From Cohaesibacter intestini (lineage in GTDB: Bacteria > Pseudomonadota > Alphaproteobacteria > Rhizobiales > Cohaesibacteraceae), in the NCBI RefSeq assembly GCF_003324485.1, contig NZ_QODK01000001.1, positions 682,001-746,000 on the forward strand: 64,000 nt of DNA, written 5' to 3'. A program made the position numbers and the translations under genes. The notes under the pieces are model-generated. The model was not told the DNA's origin, ran no database searches, and saw only the letters and a program-made list of their open reading frames with translations. Each line of letters starts with the position of its first letter. Position 1 is the stretch's first letter. Below, in pieces: positions 55,471 through 64,000 of the stretch.

Positions 55471-56643
55471 ATGGCCAGAAAAGAATATTTATTCACCAGC
55501 GAGTCCGTCTCCGAAGGGCACCCTGACAAAATCTGTGACCGCATTTCCGACGCGATTGTCGACGCTTTTCTCAAGCTCGACCCTTATGCGCGCTGTGCCG
55601 TTGAGACCATGGCTACCACCAACAAGGTCATCTTGTCCGGTGAAGTGCGTGGCCCTGCCAGCATCGATGCTGACGTGATGGAGCAAACAGCCCGCCGCGT
55701 TATCAAGGAGATCGGTTACGAGCAGGACGGCTTCCACTGGGAAAATGCCGACATCGACATTTATGTGCATGAGCAGTCCGCTGACATTGCGCAAGGTGTG
55801 GATGAGGCCGATGGCAAGGATGAAGGCGCGGGCGATCAGGGCATCATGTTCGGATACGCCACCAATGAGACGCCTGAGCTGATGCCAGCACCGATCCTGT
55901 ATGCCCACCGCATCCTGCGTCTGATCGCAGAAGCCCGGCATGCAGGCACCGAAACACGTCTTGGACCAGATGCCAAGAGCCAGCTGACCCTGCGCTATGT
56001 CGATGGCAAGCCGGTTGAGGTCACCTCTCTGGTTCTGTCCACCCAGCATTATGATCCAAGCCTGACATCTGCCGATGTCCGTGCGATCGTCACCCCTTAC
56101 ATCGAAGCCGCTCTGCCGGAAGGCTGGCTGACCGACAACACCGTCTGGCACGTCAACCCAACCGGCAAGTTTGTCATTGGTGGCCCGGACGGCGACGCAG
56201 GCCTGACCGGGCGCAAGATCATCGTTGACACCTATGGTGGTGCAGCCCCCCATGGTGGTGGTGCCTTCTCCGGCAAGGATCCAACCAAAGTGGACCGCTC
56301 GGCGGCTTATGCCGCGCGCTATCTGGCCAAGAATGTGGTGGCGGCCGGTTATGCTGAGCGCTGCTCGATTCAGTTGGCCTACGCCATCGGCGTGTCCGAG
56401 CCTCTCTCGCTCTATGTGGATACCGATGGTACCGGCACGGTACGCGACAGCGTCATCGAGAAGGCTCTCTGGGAGAGCATGTCTCTGACCCCGCGCGGCA
56501 TTCGGACCCATCTGGGCCTGAACAAACCAATTTATGAACGCACTGCGGCCTACGGCCATTTCGGGCGCGCACCATCTGACGATGGCGGCTTCTCGTGGGA
56601 GAAGACCGATCTGGTTGACAAGCTTCGCTCTCTGATCGGCTGA
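55471..56643 (+). CDS. metK: S-adenosylmethionine synthetase
   Basis: Makes SAM from methionine and ATP. From the ATG at 55471 the product is 390 residues, starting [28 protein letters not shown], the family's conserved N-terminus with the catalytic histidine in [20 protein letters not shown] (the ATP site), [52 protein letters not shown] and [13 protein letters not shown] all match. There is only weak Shine-Dalgarno sequence before this ATG, while a GTG 54 bases upstream in frame has AAGGAG; an 18-residue extension is therefore possible. trmB follows. Confidence 0.97.
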   Translation: MARKEYLFTSESVSEGHPDKICDRISDAIVDAFLKLDPYARCAVETMATTNKVILSGEVRGPASIDADVMEQTARRVIKEIGYEQDGFHWENADIDIYVHEQSADIAQGVDEADGKDEGAGDQGIMFGYATNETPELMPAPILYAHRILRLIAEARHAGTETRLGPDAKSQLTLRYVDGKPVEVTSLVLSTQHYDPSLTSADVRAIVTPYIEAALPEGWLTDNTVWHVNPTGKFVIGGPDGDAGLTGRKIIVDTYGGAAPHGGGAFSGKDPTKVDRSAAYAARYLAKNVVAAGYAERCSIQLAYAIGVSEPLSLYVDTDGTGTVRDSVIEKALWESMSLTPRGIRTHLGLNKPIYERTAAYGHFGRAPSDDGGFSWEKTDLVDKLRSLIG

Positions 56644-56677
56644 TCGATCCTTTTGCCACGGTGTCTTGCGACATCAC

Positions 56678-56707
56678 AAAGGCCCGCCTTGTCAAAGGCG
56701 GGCCTTT
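56678..56707 (+). terminator. 13-base-pair hairpin between metK and trmB
   Basis: AAAGGCCCGCCTT (56678-56690) and AAGGCGGGCCTTT (56695-56707) are exact reverse complements around GTCA. It starts 34 bases after the metK stop and 58 before trmB. The T-run is only three, so partial termination or mRNA 3'-end stabilisation is likely. Confidence 0.75.
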
Positions 56708-56764
56708 ATGCATTATGGCGCACATCTTGTCTCTGCTCCTTTCACTTTCAGACCACCGACTGTC

Positions 56765-57502
56765 ATGACCGAATCTTCTTCCCCCAAACCGCGCTTCCGC
56801 CCTTCCAAATCCCGCCTGATAGAAGAACAGGTCGCCACGGCCTTTTTTGGACGCCGCAAGGGCAAGCCCTTGAGCCCGACCCAGCTAAAGCTGGTCGATG
56901 ACCTGCTGCCAACAATCAGCGTCAATCCGTCTGAACCGATCAGCGACATTCAATCGATCTTTTCGCACGCGCCCAAGACCGTCTGGCTGGAAATCGGCTT
57001 TGGCGGCGGAGAGCATATGGTGCGGCAGGCGATGGAGAATCCCGCTGTTGGCATCATCGGCTGTGAGCCTTTCATCAATGGTGCGGTCAAGGCGCTGGGC
57101 CAGATCGAGAAGGAAGGCATCGAAACCATTCGGATGTATGACGAGGATGCAGCCCATGTGCTTGACTGGCTGCCGGACGCATCAATTGACCGGATTTTCC
57201 TGCTCTATCCAGACCCATGGCACAAAAAGCGCCACTGGAAGCGCCGGTTTGTCTCGGATCGCAACCTCAAACGCTTCGTGCGGGTATTGAAGCCCGGCGG
57301 GATCTTCCGCTTTGCTTCCGATATTGAGGATTATGTGGAATGGACGCTCGAGCATGTGGCAGCGGTGCCCGAACTGGTCGAGCAATGCCAGAACCCGGCT
57401 GAACGACTGGAAGCCTATCCGGACTGGAAGCGGACGCGCTATGAAGAAAAAGCCTTTCGTGAGGGGCGTAAACCGCAATATCTCAGCTTTCTGCGTATTT
57501 GA
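56765..57502 (+). CDS. trmB: tRNA (guanine-N7)-methyltransferase
   Basis: SAM-dependent enzyme that makes m7G46 in the variable loop of tRNAs. The product from the ATG at 56765 is 245 residues. The SAM-binding motif is VWLEIGFGGGEHMVRQA (about 73-89), followed by IGCEPFINGAVKAL. The family signature is IFLLYPDPWHKKRHWKRRFV, with the catalytic aspartate and tRNA-contact lysines. The C-terminal TRYEEKAFREGRKPQYLSF is the usual ending. It is downstream of metK, the source of its cofactor, although a hairpin separates them. Confidence 0.96.
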   Translation: MTESSSPKPRFRPSKSRLIEEQVATAFFGRRKGKPLSPTQLKLVDDLLPTISVNPSEPISDIQSIFSHAPKTVWLEIGFGGGEHMVRQAMENPAVGIIGCEPFINGAVKALGQIEKEGIETIRMYDEDAAHVLDWLPDASIDRIFLLYPDPWHKKRHWKRRFVSDRNLKRFVRVLKPGGIFRFASDIEDYVEWTLEHVAAVPELVEQCQNPAERLEAYPDWKRTRYEEKAFREGRKPQYLSFLRI

Positions 57503-57536
57503 TCCAAGACTTGATCCGGACAAAACCGATGTGGAC

Positions 57537-57566
57537 TTGCAATTTGCTGCTAAATCGGTGTATAAG
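57537..57566 (+). promoter_or_regulatory. Promoter of the rimP-nusA-infB operon
   Basis: TTGCAA (57537-57542), an 18-base spacer and TATAAG (57561-57566) make a plausible sigma-70 promoter. Transcription would start near 57573, about 260 bases before rimP. The -10 box is the same as that proposed for rpsT. Confidence 0.5.
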
Positions 57567-57593
57567 TCCTCCAAAATCTAGACAAGCTGTTTA

Positions 57594-57622
57594 GAGTGGG
57601 CCCACCGGACCCGCTCTTTTTT
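57594..57622 (+). terminator. Promoter-proximal terminator or attenuator
   Basis: GAGTGGG (57594-57600) pairs with CCCGCTC (57610-57616), one G-T pair included, and is followed by six Ts. It could end trmB transcripts, but it also lies about 20 bases after the predicted operon promoter, so transcripts from that promoter would meet it first. Confidence 0.75.
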
Positions 57623-57831
57623 ATTGGCGGCTCTCCGCTCGGGCAGCAAAATCTGGTACAAGTAAGATCGGCACGCGTTTCGTTTCCGGCCTGTTGCAGG
57701 CTTGAAGGCGGTTCGCCCGGTCCGAGGGGGACGAGAAAGGCAGCAAGCCGTGCCAAGCATGTCCCAGAATGATGATGACGACGCAGCCTGACCAAATAGG
57801 GGCTGCGATCAGATACGGAGACTGGCTTTCC

Positions 57832-58437
57832 ATGGTTGAAAGCACTGAAATGCAAGCCGGAACTGAAGCCCGCCTTTTTAGCGAAAAAGGCCTTGAGGCC
57901 CGTGTTGCCAGCATTGTTGAACCGGTGATCGTCGATCTCGGTTTCGATCTGGTGCGGGTTCGGATCACCGGAGACAATGGCTGCACTGTCCAGATCATGG
58001 CGGAGCAGCCGGACGGCACCATGACGATTGATGGCTGCGAGACCGTGTCGCGCGCGGTGTCGCCCGTGCTCGACGTGGAAGACCCGATCGACAAGGAATA
58101 TTATCTCGAAGTGTCCTCGCCGGGCATCGACCGGCCGCTGGTCCGCAAGCGTGATTACATCGCATGGGCCGGCCATGAGGCAAAGATCGAGTTGAGCCAG
58201 CCGATTGACGGTCGGCGCCGCTATCGTGGCATGCTGGACGGTGTCGAAGGAGAGGATCTGAAACTGATCCTGCCAGACGCGCCGAAAGACACCGACCCAA
58301 ATGTAAAAGTTCCGCTTTCCCAACTGGGCGAAGCCAAGCTGGTGATGACCGACAAACTGATGGATATGGCAATGAAAAGCCAGTCCGCTGAAGACGCTGA
58401 AGTGGTTGAGGCCCCTTCTGCCGACGCACAGGAATAG
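57832..58437 (+). CDS. rimP: Ribosome maturation factor RimP
   Basis: Assists 30S subunit assembly around the S12/S5 region. From the ATG at 57832 the protein has 201 residues, with an N-terminal domain [82 protein letters not shown] is the family's strongest signature, and a C-terminal SH3-like domain follows. It ends in an acidic tail. GGAG lies about 11 bases upstream; ATG 57769 or 57847 are alternatives. nusA starts 12 bases after the stop. rimP-nusA-ylxR-infB is the standard bacterial operon. Confidence 0.94.
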   Translation: MVESTEMQAGTEARLFSEKGLEARVASIVEPVIVDLGFDLVRVRITGDNGCTVQIMAEQPDGTMTIDGCETVSRAVSPVLDVEDPIDKEYYLEVSSPGIDRPLVRKRDYIAWAGHEAKIELSQPIDGRRRYRGMLDGVEGEDLKLILPDAPKDTDPNVKVPLSQLGEAKLVMTDKLMDMAMKSQSAEDAEVVEAPSADAQE

Positions 58438-58449
58438 GAGACGCTGAGA

Positions 58450-60240
58450 ATGGCAATCAGTGCAAACCGTCTTGAACTTCTGCAGATCGCAGATGCCGTG
58501 GCGCGTGAAAAGTCAATTGATCGGATGATCGTGATCGGGGCCATGGAGGACGCCATCCAGAAGGCAGCGCGCTCCCGCTATGGTCAGGAAACCGAAATCC
58601 GGGCGACCATAAACCCGCGCACCGGCGACACCCGTCTTGAGCGTCTGCTGGAAGTGGTCGAAGTGGTCGAGGATTACGCAACCCAGATCGCGCTGGTCGA
58701 TGCACAGGACAAGCATCCGGACGCCAAGATCGGTGATACGGTGGCTGATTTGCTGCCGCCACTGGAATTTGGCCGCATCTCGGCTCAGTCCGCCAAGCAG
58801 GTGATCGTGCAGAAAGTGCGCGAAGCCGAGCGTGATCATCAGTATGAAGAGTTCAAGGACCGTCAGTTCGAGATCGTCAATGGTCAGGTCAAGCGTGTCG
58901 AATATGGCAACGTGACCGTCGATATTGCCGGCAGCGAAGCGATTGTCCGCCGCGATGAGCTGATTGCGCGCGAAGCCTTCCGTCCCGGCGACCGCATCCG
59001 CGCCATCATCTTTGATGTGCGCCGTGAGCAACGTGGACCGCAGGTCTTCCTGTCGCGGACCCATCCGCAATTCATGGCCAAGCTGTTTGCTCAGGAAGTG
59101 CCGGAAATCTATGATGGCATCATCACCATCAAATCCGTTGCCCGTGATCCCGGATCCCGCGCCAAGATTGCCGTGATTTCCTCGGACAGCTCGATCGATC
59201 CGGTTGGTGCCTGTGTGGGTATGCGTGGCTCTCGTGTGCAGGCCGTTGTGAACGAGTTGCAGGGCGAGAAAATTGACATCATTCCCTGGTCTGAAGATCC
59301 TGCGACCTTCATCGTCAATGCCTTACAGCCGGCCGAAGTGGCTAAGGTGGTTCTGGATGAAGACAGCGAGCGCATCGAAGTGGTGGTGCCCAATGATCAG
59401 CTGTCGCTGGCCATTGGCCGTCGCGGTCAGAATGTGCGTCTTGCCTCCCAGCTGACCGGTTGGGACATCGACATCATGACCGAGGAAGAGGAATCCGAGC
59501 GTCGCCAGAAGGAATTCAACGAGCGCGCCGAACTCTTCATGGAAGCGCTGGATGTGGATGATATCGTGGCCCAGCTGCTGGCGTCCGAAGGCTTCACCTC
59601 GATTGAGGAAGTCGCCTATGTGGATGCAAGCGAGGTCTCCGACATTGAAGGCTTTGACGAGGAAACCGCGCAGGAACTGCAGACCCGTGCCAACGAGTAT
59701 CTCGAAGCACAGGCCCAGCAGCTTAATGAAGAACGCATCGCGCTTGGGGTGTCCGACGATCTGCTGGAAATTTCCGGCCTGACCCTGCCTATGCTGGTGG
59801 GTCTTGGCAAGGACGGCATCAAGACCATTGAAGATCTGGCCGGTTGCGCAACCGACGATCTGGTGGGTTGGTCCGAACGCAAGGATGGCGAAGTCAAGCG
59901 CTTCAAGGGTGCTTTGTCCGATTACGACATTTCCCGTCAGGAAGCTGAAGACATTATCATGCTGACCCGCGTTGCGGCTGGCTGGATCGAGCCTTCCGAA
60001 CTTCTGAGCGAAGAAGAAGCTGCGGAATATGAGCAGCTGGAAAGCGAAGACGAAGACAGTCTGGCGGATTTCGACGGCGTAGACACTGAAACCGAAGGTG
60101 ACGTGGAAGTCGAAGCGGAAGTTGATGCCGAAGACGACACTGGTGCCGAAGTCGAAGACGAAGCGGAAGTCGACGCCGAAGCGGAAGACGACGCCGAAGC
60201 GGAAGACGAAACCGACTCTGAAGAACAAGAAGAGCGGTAA
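58450..60240 (+). CDS. nusA: Transcription termination/antitermination factor NusA
   Basis: Binds RNA polymerase and nascent RNA to adjust pausing, termination and antitermination. The product is 596 residues. The N-terminal polymerase-binding domain begins NRLELLQIADAVAREKSIDRMIVIGAMEDAIQKAARSRYG. S1 (about 135-200) and two KH domains follow, with ACVGMRGSRVQAVVNELQGEKIDIIPW and NDQLSLAIGRRGQNVRLASQLTGWDIDI. Two helix-hairpin-helix acidic repeats follow (about 365-515). The last 60 residues are an unusually long run of glutamate, aspartate, valine and alanine in short repeats. AGGAG nine bases upstream supports the ATG. Confidence 0.97.
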   Translation: MAISANRLELLQIADAVAREKSIDRMIVIGAMEDAIQKAARSRYGQETEIRATINPRTGDTRLERLLEVVEVVEDYATQIALVDAQDKHPDAKIGDTVADLLPPLEFGRISAQSAKQVIVQKVREAERDHQYEEFKDRQFEIVNGQVKRVEYGNVTVDIAGSEAIVRRDELIAREAFRPGDRIRAIIFDVRREQRGPQVFLSRTHPQFMAKLFAQEVPEIYDGIITIKSVARDPGSRAKIAVISSDSSIDPVGACVGMRGSRVQAVVNELQGEKIDIIPWSEDPATFIVNALQPAEVAKVVLDEDSERIEVVVPNDQLSLAIGRRGQNVRLASQLTGWDIDIMTEEEESERRQKEFNERAELFMEALDVDDIVAQLLASEGFTSIEEVAYVDASEVSDIEGFDEETAQELQTRANEYLEAQAQQLNEERIALGVSDDLLEISGLTLPMLVGLGKDGIKTIEDLAGCATDDLVGWSERKDGEVKRFKGALSDYDISRQEAEDIIMLTRVAAGWIEPSELLSEEEAAEYEQLESEDEDSLADFDGVDTETEGDVEVEAEVDAEDDTGAEVEDEAEVDAEAEDDAEAEDETDSEEQEER

Positions 60241-60421
60241 GCAGGCAACCGGCGATCCGCCTGCGCGGGTCGCCCGTTCCAAATGCGTTCGGAATGAACT
60301 CGTTTAAGGTTGTTTTTTGGCATTTTCGGCGGTTGAAGGACCTCCGGAGGGGCCAAAGAGCAAAAAAACACGTCTGAAGGCCCGACAGGATTTGACATCA
60401 TTGGTCCGGAAAGGATAAATC

Positions 60422-61075
60422 GTGCCGCGTAAGAGCGAACAGACCACGCGACAATGTCTGGTTACACGGGACATTCGGACCAAGGACGAGATGATCAGAT
60501 TTGTCCTCGCTCCTGACGACAGCGTGGTGCCGGATCTCAAAATGCGGTTACCCGGACGTGGGGTCTGGGTGACGGCGCGCATGGAATTGGTGCAGCAGGC
60601 AGCTCAGAAGGGGTTGTTTGCGCGCGGTTTCAAACAGAAAGTCACGCTCCCTGACAGGCTGGCAGAGCTGGTCGCGGAGCAACTGGAACTGGGTTGCCTG
60701 TCGGCCCTTTCGATGGCGCGCAAGGCCGGACAGATTGTCACTGGCTTTGCCAAGGTCGAAACGGCTATTGCGCAGGGCTCTGCAATTGGCCTAATACATG
60801 CGTCAGATGCCGCAGAAGATGGCCAGAAAAAATTGGCTCAGGTCGTGCGACGCCATTTGGGCAGCGACGGTGAACTTCCTCTTGTTCGCCGGTTCAGCGC
60901 CGAGGCACTCAGCACAGCCCTTGGGCAGGGAAATGTGGTACATGGCGCGTTGCTGGCGGGATCCGCTGGCAAGGCGGTTCGCAACCAGGTTGCTAGGCTT
61001 GATGCCTATCTGCAGCCAGACATACGAGATTCGGACAGCGGCCAGGATGATCGGCACGCTGCAGACGCCTCCTAG
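60422..61075 (+). CDS. RNA-binding protein: YlxR domain plus L7Ae-like domain
   Basis: A 217-residue two-domain protein. The N-terminal YlxR domain (about 6-85) has [41 protein letters not shown], whose cysteine-threonine start and LPGRG are diagnostic. The C-terminal half (about 90-195) is an L7Ae/YlxQ-like ribosomal fold, [23 protein letters not shown] onward. In Firmicutes these are two genes (ylxR and ylxQ); the fused form is usual in alphaproteobacteria. A GTG start with AAGGA eight bases upstream is used. It lies between nusA and infB, consistent with a role in transcription-translation. Confidence 0.92.
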   Translation: MPRKSEQTTRQCLVTRDIRTKDEMIRFVLAPDDSVVPDLKMRLPGRGVWVTARMELVQQAAQKGLFARGFKQKVTLPDRLAELVAEQLELGCLSALSMARKAGQIVTGFAKVETAIAQGSAIGLIHASDAAEDGQKKLAQVVRRHLGSDGELPLVRRFSAEALSTALGQGNVVHGALLAGSAGKAVRNQVARLDAYLQPDIRDSDSGQDDRHAADAS

Positions 61076-61101
61076 AGGCAGCGAAGGATATTGACCGAGA
61101 C

Positions 61102-64000
61102 ATGAGTAACGAAAACAACAACGACAACACCAATGGCCCAACCGAGAAGAAGACCCTGTCTCTTGGTAAGAATGTCGGCCAAGGCACCGTGAGACAGAGC
61201 TTCTCCCATGGGCGCTCCAAAGCGGTGGTTGTCGAGAAAAAGAAACGCCGCTTCACCGCACCAGGTGATGCCGGGAAACCTGCTGCCAAGCCAGCTGGCG
61301 ACACGCCCGCCAAGGAGGCCGCACAGCCAAGTGCTGATGCTGCACCGAGCAAATCGGGTGGTGGACAGGCCCCTGCGGCTGGCGGCAAGCCAAGAGCCGG
61401 TGGCGGTGGCAAGGGCCAACGTCAGGGCCAGCGCAACCGTCAGGGCAATGGCGGCGGTGGTCAGGGCCAGGGTGCTTCTTCTCAGCGCAATCTGACTTCT
61501 TCGGAAAATGCAAAACGCCTCCAGGCGCTTGAAGCTGCGAAAGTTCGCGCTCGCGAAATGGAAGTGCGCAAGAAAGAAGAAGAAGAGCGCCGCAAGATTG
61601 AAGATGCCCGTCGCAAGGCTGAAGCCGAAGCGGCTGCCAAGCGCAAGGCTGAAGAAGACGCTGCGCGGGCAGTGGCAGAAGCAGAAGCCCAAAAGGCCGA
61701 AGAAGAGCGCAAGGCACGCGAAGCCGCAGAAGCCGCGGCCTCTGCCCAGGCCAAGCCGGAGAAACCCGCAGAGCGGGCCCCTGCCCGTTCAGACGAGCGC
61801 TCTGGCGACCGTCCACAACAACGCACAGGTGACCGTCCTCCACGGACCGGTGATCGCCCGCCACGCACAGGTGACCGTCCTCCACGGACCGGTGATCGTC
61901 CGCCGCGCACAGGAGATCGCCCACCACGGACCGGTGACCGTCCTCCACGCACAGGGGATCGCTCGCCACGCGCTGGTGGTGACCGTCCAGGCGGTGCACG
62001 TCCAGCAGGCGCCCGCCCTGGTGGTGCGCGTCCGGGAGCTGGTGGTGGTTTTGCCCCGGCAGCGCCAGATCCGACTGCGGAAGGCAAGCCAGGTGCAAAA
62101 ACGCTCAAGCCAGCGCCAAAACGTGTGCGTCCGGAAGATCCGAACCGCCAGCAGCCAGCCAAGCCGAAGAGCGATGACCGTCGTCGTGGCCGCCTGACGC
62201 TGAGCAACGCGCTGAATGAGAATGAACGGGAACGCTCGCTCGCTTCCATGCGTCGCCGTCGCCAGAAGCAGAAGGCTGCAATGGTGGATACGCCGCGCGA
62301 GAAGGTCTTCCGCGAAGTGGTCATTCCTGAAACCATTACCGTTCAGGAACTGGCCCAGCGCATGACCGAACGGGCCGTTGACGTGATCAAGATTCTGATG
62401 AAACAGGGCCAGATGGTCAAAACCGTCGATCTTCTTGATGCAGACACCGCACAGCTGGTGGCCGAAGAACTGGGCCACAGTGTAAAACGTGTCGCCGCGT
62501 CGGATGTTGAAGAAGGTTTGTTCAACAAGAGCGATAGCGAAGAAAGCCTTGCATCCCGTCCGGCCGTGGTGACCATTATGGGTCACGTTGACCATGGTAA
62601 GACGTCGCTGCTTGATGCGCTTCGCGAAGAGAATGTGGTCAAGGGTGAAGCCGGTGGCATTACCCAGCATATCGGTGCTTATCAGGTCGAACAGAATGAC
62701 CAGAAAATCACCTTCATCGATACGCCAGGCCACGCTGCCTTTACCGAAATGCGTGCCCGTGGTGCCAAATCGACCGATATCGTGGTTCTCGTGGTCGCTG
62801 CCGATGACGGCGTGATGCCGCAGACCATCGAAGCGATCAACCATGCCCGTGCCGCGGACGTGCCAATCATTGTGGCGGTCAACAAGATCGACCTGCCTGC
62901 CGCTGACCCAAGCCGTGTGCGCAACGAACTGCTGCAGCATAATGTGTTTGTCGAAAGCATGGGCGGTGACGTGCTCGAAGTGGAAGTGTCTGCCAAGCAG
63001 CGCCTCAACCTCGACGATCTGCTCGAAGCCATTCTGATGCAGTCCGAAATCCTTGAACTGCAAGCCAACCCGGACCGCGAAGCCGATGGCATCGTGGTTG
63101 AGGCCAAGCTCGACAAGGGCCGTGGTCCTGTGGCCACCGTACTGGTGCAAAATGGTACCCTGAAAGTCGGCGACATTGTCGTGGCTGGCGAACAATGGGG
63201 TAAGGTTCGCGCGCTGATCGATGACAAAAACGACAAGGTTGACGAAGCAGAGCCTTCCAAGCCGGTCGAAATTCTCGGCTTTGATGCAGCCCCTGACGCT
63301 GGTGACCAGTTTGCGGTTGTTGAAACCGAAGGTCGGGCACGTGAAATCACCGACTACCGGATTCGCAAGAACAAGGATCTGGCGGCGGCGAAAGCCAACA
63401 AGGGCTCGCTTGAGCAGATGCTCAGCAACCTCAAGGCCAGTGGCGATTCCCAATCCTTCCCGCTTGTCATCAAGGGTGACGTGAAGGGCTCGGTGGAAGC
63501 CATCATCGGTGCGCTGGACAATATCGGCAACGAGGAAATCTCGGCGCAGGTGCTGCATTCCGGTGTCGGTGGTGTAACCGAATCGGACGTGACCCTGGCT
63601 GCGGCCTCCGGTGCGCCGATCCTCGCCTTCAACGTGCGTGCCAACGCACAGGCAAAACAGGCTGCTGAACAAAAAGGCGTCGAGATCCGCTATTACAACA
63701 TCATCTACGATCTGACCGATGATGTGAAAGCGGCGATGTCCGGTCTGTTGTCGCCAGAAGTGCGCGAGACCTTCATCGGTTACGCCGAAATCCTGGAAGT
63801 GTTCAACATCACCAAGGTCGGCAAGGTCGCGGGTTGCCGCGTTACCGAAGGCACCGTGGAGCGTGGCACCGGCGTGCGTCTGCTGCGCGACAATGTGGTC
63901 ATCCATACTGGCAAGCTGTCGACCCTGAAACGCTTCAAAGACGAAGTGAAGGAAGTCAATGTTGGTCAGGAATGCGGTATGGCCTTCGAGAATTATCAGG
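61102..64000 (+). CDS. infB: Translation initiation factor IF-2 (3' end beyond window)
   Basis: GTPase that places initiator fMet-tRNA on the ribosome. At least 966 codons are visible, and the gene continues past the right edge. The long N-terminus (about 1-400) holds a basic, glycine-rich part, a charged coiled coil of lysine/glutamate/alanine (about 135-220) and seven RTGDRPP-type heptads (241-289). The IF2_N domain follows near [27 protein letters not shown]. The G domain has [11 protein letters not shown] (494-504), DTPGHAAF and NKIDLP, then domains II and III and the start of domain IV. The basic N-terminus varies widely among bacteria. Confidence 0.97.
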   Translation, partial: MSNENNNDNTNGPTEKKTLSLGKNVGQGTVRQSFSHGRSKAVVVEKKKRRFTAPGDAGKPAAKPAGDTPAKEAAQPSADAAPSKSGGGQAPAAGGKPRAGGGGKGQRQGQRNRQGNGGGGQGQGASSQRNLTSSENAKRLQALEAAKVRAREMEVRKKEEEERRKIEDARRKAEAEAAAKRKAEEDAARAVAEAEAQKAEEERKAREAAEAAASAQAKPEKPAERAPARSDERSGDRPQQRTGDRPPRTGDRPPRTGDRPPRTGDRPPRTGDRPPRTGDRPPRTGDRSPRAGGDRPGGARPAGARPGGARPGAGGGFAPAAPDPTAEGKPGAKTLKPAPKRVRPEDPNRQQPAKPKSDDRRRGRLTLSNALNENERERSLASMRRRRQKQKAAMVDTPREKVFREVVIPETITVQELAQRMTERAVDVIKILMKQGQMVKTVDLLDADTAQLVAEELGHSVKRVAASDVEEGLFNKSDSEESLASRPAVVTIMGHVDHGKTSLLDALREENVVKGEAGGITQHIGAYQVEQNDQKITFIDTPGHAAFTEMRARGAKSTDIVVLVVAADDGVMPQTIEAINHARAADVPIIVAVNKIDLPAADPSRVRNELLQHNVFVESMGGDVLEVEVSAKQRLNLDDLLEAILMQSEILELQANPDREADGIVVEAKLDKGRGPVATVLVQNGTLKVGDIVVAGEQWGKVRALIDDKNDKVDEAEPSKPVEILGFDAAPDAGDQFAVVETEGRAREITDYRIRKNKDLAAAKANKGSLEQMLSNLKASGDSQSFPLVIKGDVKGSVEAIIGALDNIGNEEISAQVLHSGVGGVTESDVTLAAASGAPILAFNVRANAQAKQAAEQKGVEIRYYNIIYDLTDDVKAAMSGLLSPEVRETFIGYAEILEVFNITKVGKVAGCRVTEGTVERGTGVRLLRDNVVIHTGKLSTLKRFKDEVKEVNVGQECGMAFENYQ
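61822..61968 (+). repeat. Seven 21-base tandem repeats inside infB
   Basis: Seven in-frame units each encode RTGDRPP, the last being RTGDRSP. Units alternate between a CGCACAGG-type and a CGGACCGG-type start, which suggests duplication of a 42-base pair of units. The repeats lie in the variable N-terminal linker of IF-2, so copy number may differ between strains. Confidence 0.9.

Larger units (their letters stand above)
57503..57831 (+). other. Leader region of the rimP-nusA-infB operon
   Basis: The 329 bases carry a promoter (57537-57566) and a terminator-like hairpin (57594-57622) close behind it. A small GCCTG/CAGGC hairpin lies near 57690. No tRNA gene is present, unlike the metY start of the enterobacterial operon. 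In-frame ATGs from 57769 on could lengthen rimP. Confidence 0.5.

Noticed and set aside
61789-63906. 705-codon open frame antisense to infB
   Set aside because: It lies fully opposite a certain gene, has no recognisable product or ribosome site, and follows from the codon usage and repeats of infB.

Overview
The window is a stretch of core chromosome from an alphaproteobacterium, most likely of the order Hyphomicrobiales (Rhizobiales). The evidence is gene content and order: olsB next to a malic enzyme, then mutS-glnD-murJ-trpS-usp-nfu, then tsaB-rimI-fur/mur-plsC/olsA-miaB-phoH-ybeY-corC-lnt-XRE regulator-metK-trmB-rimP-nusA-ylxR-infB, an order I recall from Sinorhizobium and its relatives. 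The genus cannot be fixed from sequence alone; tryptophanase and dialkylglycine decarboxylase genes would suit a marine or free-living member. No rRNA or tRNA genes, insertion sequences, prophage genes or CRISPR arrays were seen.

Bases 1-12800 are the most accessory-looking part. They hold infC (AUU start, minus strand), focA, a LysE-type exporter divergent from an AraC regulator, a GT4 glycosyltransferase divergent from an alpha/beta hydrolase, a dgdA/dgdR-like pair (2,2-dialkylglycine decarboxylase and LysR regulator), tnaA (tryptophanase), a periplasmic class II cytochrome c, and a three-gene operon of orphan histidine kinase, MmcQ/YjbR protein and membrane protein. Bases 13100-24900 hold a HAD nucleotidase, enoyl-CoA hydratase, rpsT with a hairpin-rich leader, a rhodanese and the replication cluster dnaA, dnaN, recF, (alaE, cytochrome c), gyrB. 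Bases 24900-32200 hold a cupin, rsgA, a CPT-like kinase, a quinone oxidoreductase, an orphan hybrid histidine kinase and olsB. From 32200 to the end is the conserved housekeeping block, and infB runs off the right edge.

Together the genes cover replication (dnaA, dnaN, recF, gyrB, mutS), translation and ribosome assembly (infC, rpsT, rsgA, trpS, tsaB, rimI, miaB, ybeY, trmB, rimP, nusA, ylxR, infB), nitrogen signalling (glnD), envelope building (murJ, lnt, olsA/olsB), Fe-S delivery (nfu), metal regulation (fur/mur) and methionine/SAM metabolism (metK). I found no clearly new multi-gene system. The most interesting signals are regulatory: promoter-proximal hairpins in the rpsT and rimP-nusA-infB leaders, the metK leader with tandem repeats and an in-frame upstream start, a 12-codon ORF with a perfect Shine-Dalgarno before rsgA, and operator-like repeats between dgdA and its regulator.
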